Source: Deltaproteobacteria bacterium | GTDB taxonomy: Bacteria > Desulfobacterota > Desulfobacteria > Desulfobacterales > JAFDDL01 | Length of the DNA: 11,207 bases | Reading direction: 5' to 3' | Assembly: GCA_019310865.1 (NCBI GenBank) | Contig: JAFDDL010000126.1 | Span: 1 to 11,207, forward strand | Part shown: in pieces, positions 1 to 7,384 of the stretch | Layout of the letters: each line of letters begins with the position of its first letter | How positions within the stretch are numbered: the first letter of the stretch is position 1 | Notes under the pieces: generated by a model | What the model was told of the DNA's origin: nothing | Databases searched by the model: none | The model's input: the letters and a program-made list of their open reading frames with translations, nothing else | Translations under genes and position numbers: made by a program

Positions 1-102
1 TCGCATATTGCCTTTATCTCAACGGCACACACGGAGGTCGATATGGACGAGCTCCTGCGGGTTCTCAAGGTCAGCCTTGAGGGGTGTTTTCAAGATCACT
101 GA
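1..102 (+). CDS. Class III aminotransferase, C-terminal end only (runs off left edge)
   Basis: An open frame enters from the left edge and stops with TGA at 100-102, giving the last 33 residues of a protein. It contains the segment FISTAHTEVDMDELLRVLK. This matches the closing region of glutamate-1-semialdehyde-type class III (PLP fold type I) aminotransferases. There a Phe-x-x-(S/T)-x-x-HT motif with an acidic cluster precedes the final helix; compare FCTSAVHTEKDIADTLERA in the complete aminotransferase at 2437-3771. The gap to the next gene is 39 bases, so it is probably in the same operon as the PTE-like hydrolase downstream. The catalytic lysine lies outside the window, so activity cannot be judged. 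The family call rests on a short tail and is moderately sure. Confidence 0.65.
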   Translation, partial: SHIAFISTAHTEVDMDELLRVLKVSLEGCFQDH

Positions 103-141
103 GAGAAACGCCGGGGCGAACTTATCCAAAAGGAGTCAGAC

Positions 142-1239
142 ATGGGTACCATTATGACGGTTTTGGGGCCGATTAAACCGAAAGCACTTGGCCTGACGTC
201 TATGCACGAGCATATTCTCTACAACGGAAGCATCTATCGTCGTCGATTTCTCAAAGTCTTGCCACCGGAAGATGAACTTCCGGTGAAACCCGATGACCTG
301 GTCACTTTGGAGAACATCACGTTTCACAAGCAGAATTTTTTAATGTCCTGGGATGCCTGCAGCATGTATGATGAATCGGTGATGACCGATGAGATGGCAG
401 ATTTCAAAGCGTCCGGTGGATCCGCCATGGTGGATATGAGTGTGCCGGGTCTGCGGAGCAATCTCAATGCCATCCGTCGAATATCGAAGAAAGCCGGTGT
501 CCACATTGTGGCCACCACCGGGTTGTATTCCGAAGACTCCTGGCCTGTGGACTTCCAGGATATGAGCACCGATCAATACGCTGCTTACATGCGCGAAGAG
601 ATTCAAAACGGTATAGAAGATACCGGCATCCGGGCCGGACATATCAAGGTGGCCATTGAAACAGGCCCCACCGAACAGGGGAAAAAGTTGTTAAAGGCGG
701 TTGCCGAAATCTCCAACGAGACCGGTCTTTCGGCTTCAATTCACCACGGCATGAGAATGACGCTCGATGAGATCCGGGACATCATGAAGATTCTCCTCAG
801 AGCCGGAATGGACCCCTCGCGCACCATCATGAGTCACATGCAAAACTCGATATCCTGCATGGAGCTTAAAAAGCTTGTACGGGATCCGGCCACCAGAACC
901 CTGAGCCTCGATTTCAACAAAGAGGTTCTCGACCAGGGATTTAACGTCGCCCATGATTGTTTTGGGCAGGATTTCAGAATAATTTCGCTTGGGACAGTGC
1001 TACCGGCCGATTGGCAGAATATCGCGGCGATCTACGAGCTTTGTCGGGACGGATATGCCGGTCAGATCGTGTTGGCCACGGATACGTTTCTAAAGATTCT
1101 GACACGACGCTTCGGTGGGGGGGGATATGTTTACCTGACCACCTGCGTCCTGCCGCAGCTGGAACAGGTGGGTGTTGCAAAGAAAGCCATTGAAAAGATG
1201 ACGGTTGAAAATCCCGCCCGCTTGCTGGCGGGGGAATAG
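142..1239 (+). CDS. Phosphotriesterase-like metal-dependent hydrolase (intact copy)
   Basis: A 365-residue TIM-barrel protein of the phosphotriesterase/PTE-like lactonase family in the amidohydrolase superfamily. The start at ATG 142 has AGGAG at 131-135, six bases upstream. The opening, MTVLGPIKPKALGLTSMHEH, is typical of the family. All expected binuclear metal ligands can be placed: His22 and His24 (the HEH motif after strand 1), Lys169 (the carboxylated bridging lysine in GHIKVAIE), His201 (SIHHG), His232 (MSHMQ) and Asp314 (LATDT). The family hydrolyses phosphotriesters, lactones or, in distant members, amide/carbamoyl bonds. The substrate here is unknown, and a catabolic lactone or amide is likelier than an organophosphate given the neighbours. 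The gene lies 25 bases before the arginase-fold gene. A diverged, broken paralogue sits at 8826-9826, roughly 60 percent identical by eye. The fold call is firm; the substrate is not. Confidence 0.9.
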   Translation: MGTIMTVLGPIKPKALGLTSMHEHILYNGSIYRRRFLKVLPPEDELPVKPDDLVTLENITFHKQNFLMSWDACSMYDESVMTDEMADFKASGGSAMVDMSVPGLRSNLNAIRRISKKAGVHIVATTGLYSEDSWPVDFQDMSTDQYAAYMREEIQNGIEDTGIRAGHIKVAIETGPTEQGKKLLKAVAEISNETGLSASIHHGMRMTLDEIRDIMKILLRAGMDPSRTIMSHMQNSISCMELKKLVRDPATRTLSLDFNKEVLDQGFNVAHDCFGQDFRIISLGTVLPADWQNIAAIYELCRDGYAGQIVLATDTFLKILTRRFGGGGYVYLTTCVLPQLEQVGVAKKAIEKMTVENPARLLAGE

Positions 1240-1264
1240 ATTATTGTTATAGAGGAGGTATATA

Positions 1265-2398
1265 ATGCTTAGTGAGAGTATGAAAAAAAAATGGTTGGAA
1301 ATTTCTAATTCAGAAGATTTTCATGTCAGCGATCCAGCGTTTAGTTTCATTGAACTTCGAATTCATGACGATGTTCCGACCATGATGCAGACGCCCATTG
1401 CTTGGGACGCAGAGGACATGATCGGCGCCGATGCCGTTTTCATCGGAATACCGTGGGAAGGCGGCGTGCCGGCCGGAGACGGAAGCAGTTTTGTGAGCTG
1501 CGGTCCCCGTGAGGTCAGGCTTGGTGTCACCGAAGGTCGATCAGGGGCTTGGGATTCACCGGACCATATTCGAAAATGCTCCAAGACTTACACCCTGCCC
1601 GGCACGGGCGGATTCTTCCCTGAAATTGCGCCGGACTTCAAGCTGATTGACCACATCGAGATTATGGACTATGGGAACGTTACCCTCGATACCCTGGACG
1701 CGGAAGAGGCCGGAAGGCTGGCCATCTCGAAAGTGAGCGACATCGTGAAAGCCGGTGCGGTACCCCTGGTGTTTGGCGGCGATCACATGATACCCTATCC
1801 CGTGGTTCGGGCTATATCCGACAATACGGAGGGGAAAACCGGAATCATCTGGTTCGACAAGCATTATGATGTGGGATATGGCGGTAAATCCCCGCGGCCC
1901 TATAATACGTTCACCCGGCTCAACGCCGAGAATGCCATGTACCGGATTTTGGAATCATGCGACGTGGACCCTGAAAATATCTGCCTGATCGGTATTGGCG
2001 GCGGGAATTACAATTCGCCCGGCATGCTGAAGGTTGCCCGTGAACTAGGCCTGACCATATTTACCCACGAAGATATCCTCAATCAGGGGATGGCCGAAGT
2101 GGTCAGCAGGGCGATTGAAGTCACCAGCAGGGGGACGGAAAGAACCTATATCACCGTGGATGTAGACGCCATGGATTCCATGACATTCCCGGCCCAGAAG
2201 TATCCGGATCCCGTAGGGATTTCATTTCAGGAGATGATGCAGGCAATGAGAATGATATCCACGCAAACGAATGTTGCCGGAATCGATACGTGCTGCATCG
2301 GTCCTGCCTATGACGTGAACGGCGTGGGGGGGATGGGGGCCTGCCGGATGTATATCGAGATCCTCAAAGGCCTGGCCATAAAAAAAATGGGAAGATGA
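1265..2398 (+). CDS. Arginase/ureohydrolase-fold metalloprotein of unknown substrate
   Basis: A 377-residue protein of the arginase/agmatinase/formimidoylglutamase family. The start at ATG 1265 has a perfect AGGAGG at 1253-1258. The two-manganese site is complete: His174 in FGGDHM; Asp198, His200 and Asp202 in FDKHYD; Asp299 and Asp301 in TVDVDAMD. Two positions are unusual. The near-invariant DAHxD motif reads D-K-H-Y-D. The segment aligned with the substrate-binding glutamate of agmatinase and arginase (family pattern D-x-x-E-x-x-P) reads IDTCCIGPAYD, so that position is Cys344 rather than Glu. That glutamate contacts the guanidinium group in known members. I infer a divergent hydrolase acting on a non-guanidine C-N bond, or a non-canonical guanidine site. 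About 45 N-terminal residues precede the recognisable fold. It lies between the PTE-like hydrolase and the aminotransferase, with a 38-base gap to the latter. Calling it agmatinase would overstate the evidence. Confidence 0.85.
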   Translation: MLSESMKKKWLEISNSEDFHVSDPAFSFIELRIHDDVPTMMQTPIAWDAEDMIGADAVFIGIPWEGGVPAGDGSSFVSCGPREVRLGVTEGRSGAWDSPDHIRKCSKTYTLPGTGGFFPEIAPDFKLIDHIEIMDYGNVTLDTLDAEEAGRLAISKVSDIVKAGAVPLVFGGDHMIPYPVVRAISDNTEGKTGIIWFDKHYDVGYGGKSPRPYNTFTRLNAENAMYRILESCDVDPENICLIGIGGGNYNSPGMLKVARELGLTIFTHEDILNQGMAEVVSRAIEVTSRGTERTYITVDVDAMDSMTFPAQKYPDPVGISFQEMMQAMRMISTQTNVAGIDTCCIGPAYDVNGVGGMGACRMYIEILKGLAIKKMGR

Positions 2399-2436
2399 GA
2401 AAACCGGCCACCTGAAAAAAAATATGAGGAACCAAT

Positions 2437-3771
2437 ATGGAAATTTACAAGACCAGCAAATCTGATGAACTGATGAAGGTCGCCAAGGAGGTGATTCCCG
2501 GTGCGGCCATGAGTAATTTTCGCAAAGACACGGATTATCATCCGATCTACATGACCCACGGAAAAGATGCTCGGCTATATGATGTGGATGGAAACGAGTA
2601 TATCGATTACAGCCTGAGTTACGGGCCCGCTATTTTGGGACACAGCAACGCGCATTTGATATCGGCCATCGAAAAGCAGGCCCGTCGACTCTATTCTGCT
2701 GATGTCAGTACCCTGGAGATAACAGCGGCGCAGAAGGTGGCCAAGCACCTCGCCTCGGCGGAATTGGTGCGTTTCGCCTGTTCCGGAACGGATGCCAACT
2801 ACAATGCCCTTCGGGCGGCCCGTGCCTACACCGGCAAGAACATGTTTGTCCGCTGCAACGGCCATTATCATGGGGGGCTTGACAATCTGCTGGGCGGGAT
2901 TGTGACGGATCCGGAAAATCCGGTGGCGCAGCACGGCGAGCTGGCGGAAGATATCTTTTCCATTATGGTCAACACCGACGGCAGATCCAAGGCGGCGCTG
3001 AGCGAATGTTATATTATTGAATACAACGATCTGCCGGCTCTGGAGAAGCTGTTTTCAAAGTTCGGGGATGACATTGCCGCTCTTCTCATGGAGCCGACCA
3101 TGGTCAATGCAAACGGCTGCATGCCCGAACCCGGTTATCTTCAAGGGGTTCGGGAGTTGTGCACGAAACACAACGTGGTGCTTATTTTCGATGAGGTGCT
3201 TACCGCGTGGCGCATCGGCCTCAACGGCGCCCAAGGCTACTTCGGTGTGACGCCGGACATGACCACCATGGCCAAGGCCCTGGGCGGTGGTTTGCCGGTG
3301 TCGTCTTTTGTCGGAAAGCGTGAAATCATGGATGTCATCACGTCAACCGAAACGATGGCCGGTGGTACCTACAACGGTCATCCACTGGCCATGGCGGCCG
3401 TCATTGCAAACATCGAGGAACTGGAAAAAAATGAAGGCGAGGTCTATCATCGCATTCACAAGATGGGTATGGCGCTAAAAGAAGGGCTGGATGAATTGGC
3501 CCGGAAACACGATATCCCACTGTTGCTTCAGGGATTTCCCGGGGCCTGGACCACGGTGATCACCAGAAAAGAAAAGATCATCAACCATGCGGACAGTGTG
3601 GAAAATGCGGATCTGTTTAGCGCCCTTCAATTCGGGGGGCTTTTAAAGAAGAGAGGTGTTCTGACGAATTTTCGCTTCTGTACCTCTGCTGTTCATACGG
3701 AAAAAGACATAGCGGATACCCTGGAGCGGGCAGAAGATGCCATGAAGGAGATGAAGCGCACAGGTGTTTGA
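2437..3771 (+). CDS. Class III PLP aminotransferase, glutamate-1-semialdehyde aminomutase-like
   Basis: A complete 444-residue fold-type I PLP enzyme. ATG 2437 is preceded by GAGGA at 2426-2430. Landmarks in order are the N-terminal YDVDGNEYIDY block (residues 48-58), the phosphate-binding SGTDANYNALRAARAYTGK block (116-134), NGHYHGG (141-147), Asp252 in LIFDEVLTAWR (pyridine-nitrogen partner), and the Schiff-base Lys280 in MAKALGGGLPVSSF. The ending, SAVHTEKDIADTLERA, is also family-typical. The length fits the family. True heme-pathway HemL has GxEATMSAIRLAR and a different context. With no heme genes nearby, this is better read as one of the many GSA-like transaminases in catabolic clusters, some of which act on beta-amino acids. 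It probably moves an amino group to or from an intermediate of the local pathway. Partial relatives occur at both ends of the window (1-102 and 10767-10943). Mechanism class is sure; substrate unknown. Confidence 0.9.
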   Translation: MEIYKTSKSDELMKVAKEVIPGAAMSNFRKDTDYHPIYMTHGKDARLYDVDGNEYIDYSLSYGPAILGHSNAHLISAIEKQARRLYSADVSTLEITAAQKVAKHLASAELVRFACSGTDANYNALRAARAYTGKNMFVRCNGHYHGGLDNLLGGIVTDPENPVAQHGELAEDIFSIMVNTDGRSKAALSECYIIEYNDLPALEKLFSKFGDDIAALLMEPTMVNANGCMPEPGYLQGVRELCTKHNVVLIFDEVLTAWRIGLNGAQGYFGVTPDMTTMAKALGGGLPVSSFVGKREIMDVITSTETMAGGTYNGHPLAMAAVIANIEELEKNEGEVYHRIHKMGMALKEGLDELARKHDIPLLLQGFPGAWTTVITRKEKIINHADSVENADLFSALQFGGLLKKRGVLTNFRFCTSAVHTEKDIADTLERAEDAMKEMKRTGV

Positions 3772-3825
3772 AACCACGTCTATGGTTAATCCTGTTCCAG
3801 ATGGAATGATTAAAAAAGGAAGGTG

Positions 3826-4830
3826 ATGGGAATGGACAAAAAAAAATCAGCTGTTTTTGATGTTTCTGAAAAAGAAATTCTCCAAGTGGGTATCGTCGTT
3901 GGCGATGTGGTGAAAACCGCTAAACAGTATTCGAAGATCTTCGGTATCGGCCCCTGGGCCTTTTTCGATGGTGTGGGGTCGGATTACATTTTGCATGGCC
4001 GGCCGATAAATGAAGAATCTGCCATTCGAATGGGATTGGCCAAGCTCGGCAGACTTGAGATCGAGCTGTTGCAGCCGCTCTGGGGACCGAGCAGCCATAG
4101 AGAGTTTCTTCAAACCCGGGGAGAAGGGGTCCATCACCTAAGCTTCGACGTGGTGGAAAATCGCGGCGAATTCGTAGCTGCGCTTAAGGGACACGGCATT
4201 GAAGTTGAGATGGAAGCCAGTGTGGACGGGGCCTATACGGCTTCTTACATGTCGACCCGGAAACAGCTGGGAACCATCTTCGAAGCATTGGAAGTAATTT
4301 CAGAAGATGCATACAGCAAGATGACACCGTGGGGTATTTACGAGCCCCAAGGCCCCGGGATTATCAACCTGGCGGGAAAAGAAATCGTTCAGGTGGGGAT
4401 CGTCACAGACAATGCCGAGAAAATGGCCGGGAATTACGAGGAAATATTCGGCATCGGCCCCTGGGAATTTATGGAGTTCAAGCATCCGGAGGCAGTCGGC
4501 CATAATTGGCACGGTGTTACGTTCACGCAAAGCGATGATTCTCTGATTCGGGCGGCATTTGCAAATATCGGCAGCCTTCAAATCGAGTTGCTCGAGCCGG
4601 TTACCGGCGCCGGGACCCACATGGAGTTTTTGAAAACAAAAGGCGTTGGTGTTCACCACATCAGCTTTGATTTCATAGATGACTACCGTGAGGTTGTCGC
4701 CGCTTTGGAAAAAAATGGTATCGATTCTGAAATGGATGGAAGTATGCAGGTTGAGGGAGAAACACTAGCTTTTAATTACCTGGATACGCGCTGCGTGCTG
4801 GGTACCATATTAGAGGTGGTCGGCCTCTAA
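3826..4830 (+). CDS. Two-domain VOC (glyoxalase/epimerase-fold) protein
   Basis: An in-frame fusion of two vicinal-oxygen-chelate domains with a period of about 169 residues. Numbering here is from ATG 3832. Domain 1 runs from about 15 to 155 and domain 2 from about 184 to 331. Both copies share the signatures (I/V)QVGIV, FGIGPW, IELL(Q/E)P, GVHH(L/I)SFD and GTI(F/L)E. By comparison with methylmalonyl-CoA epimerase, the metal ligands would be Gln18/Gln187 (usually His), Glu78/Glu252, one His of each HH pair (101-102 and 275-276), and Glu151/Glu328. Both halves keep a full site. The fold supports epimerase, lyase or dioxygenase chemistry, and epimerisation of a CoA ester or keto-acid is plausible. 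The start is uncertain: GTG 3823, ATG 3826 and ATG 3832 all lie behind the purine tract 3812-3823. AAGGA at 3816-3820 favours 3826, and AAGG at 3820-3823 favours 3832. The long palindrome follows the stop by ten bases. Confidence 0.85.
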   Translation: MGMDKKKSAVFDVSEKEILQVGIVVGDVVKTAKQYSKIFGIGPWAFFDGVGSDYILHGRPINEESAIRMGLAKLGRLEIELLQPLWGPSSHREFLQTRGEGVHHLSFDVVENRGEFVAALKGHGIEVEMEASVDGAYTASYMSTRKQLGTIFEALEVISEDAYSKMTPWGIYEPQGPGIINLAGKEIVQVGIVTDNAEKMAGNYEEIFGIGPWEFMEFKHPEAVGHNWHGVTFTQSDDSLIRAAFANIGSLQIELLEPVTGAGTHMEFLKTKGVGVHHISFDFIDDYREVVAALEKNGIDSEMDGSMQVEGETLAFNYLDTRCVLGTILEVVGL

Positions 4831-4840
4831 TTAATTATTA

Positions 4841-4983
4841 AGTGCCCATCCACAAATGGCTAATTTTCCCGATTTCTGTGTCAGGTGAAAATTTTAATCC
4901 TCGGAATACTCAATGTATGCCTGCGGTTAAAATTTTCCCCTTCCTTGAACTCGGAAAAATTATCCTATTTCTGGATGGACACT
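4841..4983. repeat. 143-nt imperfect palindrome (MITE-like or long hairpin)
   Basis: Reading inward from both ends, bases 4841-4909 pair with 4983-4915 around a 5-nt loop (TCAAT, 4910-4914). The outer arms read AGTGCCCATCCA on the left and, complemented, AGTGTCCATCCA on the right. The middle arms match as TAATTTTCCCGA against TAATTTTTCCGA. The inner arms share a perfect 11-bp core, GAAAATTTTAA (4887-4897 with 4927-4937). By eye about three quarters of positions are complementary with one or two small bulges. TTAA occurs just outside or overlapping both ends (4838-4841 and 4986-4989), which could be a target duplication. It fills almost the whole gap between the VOC gene and the dehydrogenase and ends five bases before the latter's Shine-Dalgarno. 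It may be a miniature inverted-repeat element, an attenuator/terminator or a processing site. Confidence 0.7.
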
Positions 4984-4987
4984 ATTT

Positions 4988-4995
4988 AAGGAGGG
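4988..4995 (+). promoter_or_regulatory. Strong ribosome binding site of the dehydrogenase gene
   Basis: AAGGAGGG lies six bases before ATG 5002. It fixes the start and sits immediately outside the right arm of the long palindrome, so the hairpin would leave the translation start exposed. I see no convincing sigma-70 promoter in 4831-5001; any promoter would have to lie within the hairpin arms. Confidence 0.7.
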
Positions 4996-5001
4996 CATTC
5001 A

Positions 5002-5862
5002 ATGGACAATAAATCAGACGGCCGGGTCGTGTTGATCACCGGCGCATCATCCGGAATCGGAAAGGCCTGTGCTCAGCATCTTCACGGGAAGGGATTGAAA
5101 GTATACGGAACCAGTCGCAAGGGCCCCAAGCCCTGGGAGGCATCGGCGGAACCATCGGCTTCCGATCATTCCGATTCCTTTGAAATGCTGGGAATAGATG
5201 TTTCAAATGATGATGCAGTTCAAGGGGGCATTCGGTATATATTGGAAAAAGAGGGACGTCTGGACATTGTCATAAACAATGCCGGGGTCGGCATTGCCGG
5301 CGCCTTGGAGGACGTTTCAATGGAGGAATGCCGGAGCGTGTTTGAGACCAATCTCTATGGTATTATACGGGTATGCCAGGCGGTGATTCCGACCATGCGA
5401 GAACAAAAATCAGGGTATATCATCAATGTCGGTTCATTGGGCGGCCTATTTGGGATGCCGTTTGACAGTATTTATTGTGCCAGCAAGCATGCTGTGGAGG
5501 GGCTCACCGAAACCCTGCGGATGGAAATAAAGCAATTTGGCATCAAGACCGTTCTCATCGAACCCGGAGATATTGATACCGGGATTTCCTCTAGAACCCC
5601 GTCAGCAGAAAAAGCCCAAACCAATCCGGTTTATCTGGACATATTTAATAAAGTTTGTACCGCTGCAGTCGAGAACGAGAGCGATGGTTCGCCGTCCGAA
5701 ACGGTTGCATTATTGGTGGAACGAATCATCAACACCGCCTCGCCCCGGCTGCGCTACAAGGTGGGCCCCGCGTTTCAGAAAGTAACGATCCCGTTGAAAC
5801 GGATCCTGCCCCAGGGAGCGTTTGAATGGATTATCATGAAAAATTATAACATGATCGGTTGA
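5002..5862 (+). CDS. Classical short-chain dehydrogenase/reductase (SDR)
   Basis: A 286-residue Rossmann-fold NAD(P)-dependent oxidoreductase. Motifs in order: the TGASSGIG dinucleotide loop (residues 13-20), a basic Arg39 after strand 2 in GTSRK that hints at NADP(H), Asp66 in GIDVSN (adenine pocket), NNAG at 92-95, Asn117 in ETNLYG, Ser145, and the YCASK catalytic motif with Tyr158 and Lys162. Family members interconvert alcohols and ketones, so it may oxidise or reduce a carbonyl intermediate. After the catalytic core there is a C-terminal extension (about 195-286) of the kind that shapes the substrate pocket in hydroxysteroid-dehydrogenase-like SDRs; its final part is hydrophobic and might touch the membrane. 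It is the first gene after the palindrome and is 82 bases from the transporter. Cofactor and fold are secure; substrate is unknown. Confidence 0.92.
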   Translation: MDNKSDGRVVLITGASSGIGKACAQHLHGKGLKVYGTSRKGPKPWEASAEPSASDHSDSFEMLGIDVSNDDAVQGGIRYILEKEGRLDIVINNAGVGIAGALEDVSMEECRSVFETNLYGIIRVCQAVIPTMREQKSGYIINVGSLGGLFGMPFDSIYCASKHAVEGLTETLRMEIKQFGIKTVLIEPGDIDTGISSRTPSAEKAQTNPVYLDIFNKVCTAAVENESDGSPSETVALLVERIINTASPRLRYKVGPAFQKVTIPLKRILPQGAFEWIIMKNYNMIG

Positions 5863-5891
5863 GTCGTATGCGAACCTTGAACAATGACAAT

Positions 5892-5914
5892 GTTGACCAG
5901 GCACTGGTTACAAC
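5892..5914 (+). other. Small hairpin between the dehydrogenase and transporter genes
   Basis: The bases read GTTG-ACCAG-GCA-CTGGT-TA-CAAC: a nine-pair stem with a three-base loop and a two-base bulge. No T-run follows, so it is not a standard intrinsic terminator. It could be an RNA processing or stability element between two cotranscribed genes, or chance. Confidence 0.35.
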
Positions 5915-5944
5915 CGATCAGGTCCCGGCCGGGAGGATTTAAGA

Positions 5945-7354
5945 ATGGAAAAAGATCCCAGCAACAAGCTATCACTATCTGTAAAGATCGGATACGGTTC
6001 CGCCGAGATATCCGGCTCGATGATCTGGATTATATTTTATCTTTATTTCATGTACTTTCTGACGGATGTGGTCCATCTCGATCCGGGGACGGCGGGCTTG
6101 ATACTGGCGGTTGCTACCTTATGGGACGCGGTTGCAGGTCTTTTCGTTGGGGTTATGTCCGACCAATTAAAAAGTCGCTGGGGAAGAAGAAGGCCCTTCC
6201 TTCTCGCAGTTGCGGTTCCCTATGGTATTGCAGCCTGGTTGTTGTTTACGGATTTCAGCCTGGGACCTGTCATGACACAAATCTATTTTTTCGCTATGGT
6301 CATTATCTACTGGAGCTGCATGGCCCTTTTGAATATTCCGTATACCGCCCTTGCCGCGGAGATGACCCAGAATTATGACGATCGGATGAGCCTGGTCAGT
6401 TACCGGGCCGTAGCGGGACAGGTTTTCGGTATCGCCGCTGCGTCGTTGCCGTTGATTCTGGCCGCCTATTTTGGTGAGGCGTTCGGATCTATGAAAATCG
6501 GCTGGTCCCTGATGGCGGCTGCCTTTGGTTTTTTCTCTATATTCCCCATCCTGCATACCTGGCGAGCCACCAGAGGATACGAGTTGTTCCCGGAATCTTC
6601 CGCCGTTAAAATAAAAGAAATGATCAGAGCGCTTACCGGCAATCGCCCCTTTCGATACACGATCGCCATTTGGACCACCGGCATTATTGGGGCGAATTTA
6701 GGAGGAGCAGTTTTTATTTATTTTATGAAGTACCGGATGGGATTCGATGAAAGCAAGATTTCCACTGCATTTCTCGTATTTTTCGTCGGTGGCTTTTTAT
6801 ACATTCCGCTCATCAATTATATATCAGCCAAAACCGAAAAGCGCTGGGCCTTTATCATATTTTCGGCACTGTGGATGCTGCCCATGTGCTGCGGGATGCT
6901 TTGGGTTGGGCCTGAAACCGAGATCTGGTATTGGATATTTTTATCTATTATGTCGGTGGGAAGCATCCTGGTGTACATTATGGGATGGTCCATGATACCG
7001 GATGTCGTGGAGGTGGATGAATGTAAATCCGGCCAACGCCGCGAAGGTGTTTACTTTGCAGTCGCCGCCTTTATTCAAAAGGCCGGGAGTGCCCTAGCGC
7101 TGTGGTTCGTGGGTTTTGTTCTCTCGCGGGTGGGATATGTCCCGGATGTCGAGCAAACGGAAAACGTCATGTGGTGTATCCGATTGCTCACAGGCATTGC
7201 CCCGGTGTTCTTTATCATCGCTGCAATGATTTTTGCCTATCTACTGCCCCTGACCCGCGAAAAACACCAGGCCCTGTGTGAAATTATATCCTGTAAAAAG
7301 GATGGAAAGGCCTATGACCTGACGTGCGTAGAAGATATACTGCCAACTAAATAG
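5945..7354 (+). CDS. GPH-family (MelB-like) sodium/proton symporter
   Basis: A 469-residue, highly hydrophobic inner-membrane protein with about 12 predicted membrane segments, within the major facilitator superfamily. The N-terminus shows the glycoside-pentoside-hexuronide:cation symporter pattern: GYGSAEIS (16-23), YFLTDVV, the TLWDAVAG helix-2 block (59-65), and the loop SDQLKSRWGRRRPFL (72-86). ATG 5945 has GGGAGG at 5931-5936. In MelB the cation site uses Asp55, Asn58 and Asp59. The aligned positions here are Asp61, Ala64 and Gly65, so only one of the three side chains is kept and Na+ coupling may be altered or lost. Many GPH-like proteins in catabolic operons carry non-sugar substrates. 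Placed between the dehydrogenase and the ligase, it is the likely importer of the cluster's substrate. The ligand cannot be inferred. Confidence 0.88.
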   Translation: MEKDPSNKLSLSVKIGYGSAEISGSMIWIIFYLYFMYFLTDVVHLDPGTAGLILAVATLWDAVAGLFVGVMSDQLKSRWGRRRPFLLAVAVPYGIAAWLLFTDFSLGPVMTQIYFFAMVIIYWSCMALLNIPYTALAAEMTQNYDDRMSLVSYRAVAGQVFGIAAASLPLILAAYFGEAFGSMKIGWSLMAAAFGFFSIFPILHTWRATRGYELFPESSAVKIKEMIRALTGNRPFRYTIAIWTTGIIGANLGGAVFIYFMKYRMGFDESKISTAFLVFFVGGFLYIPLINYISAKTEKRWAFIIFSALWMLPMCCGMLWVGPETEIWYWIFLSIMSVGSILVYIMGWSMIPDVVEVDECKSGQRREGVYFAVAAFIQKAGSALALWFVGFVLSRVGYVPDVEQTENVMWCIRLLTGIAPVFFIIAAMIFAYLLPLTREKHQALCEIISCKKDGKAYDLTCVEDILPTK

Positions 7355-7384
7355 GGCCCATCCAAAAAAAATGGAGATCATTCA

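Noticed and set aside
1213..1232. GC-rich hairpin (CCCGCC with GGCGGG) at the end of the first PTE-like gene, as a terminator
   Set aside because: It lies inside the coding sequence (NPARLLAGE) and is followed by no T-run, and the next gene starts 33 bases later with a strong ribosome site.
3772..3787. Short hairpin AACCA/TGGTT after the complete aminotransferase
   Set aside because: It has only five pairs and no T-run, which is expected by chance in a window this size.
7356..7374. GCCCATCCA followed by an A-rich run and ATGG, resembling the left end of the palindrome at 4844-4859, as a second element copy
   Set aside because: Only nine bases match exactly, there is no matching inverted arm nearby, and the gap to the next gene is just 30 bases.
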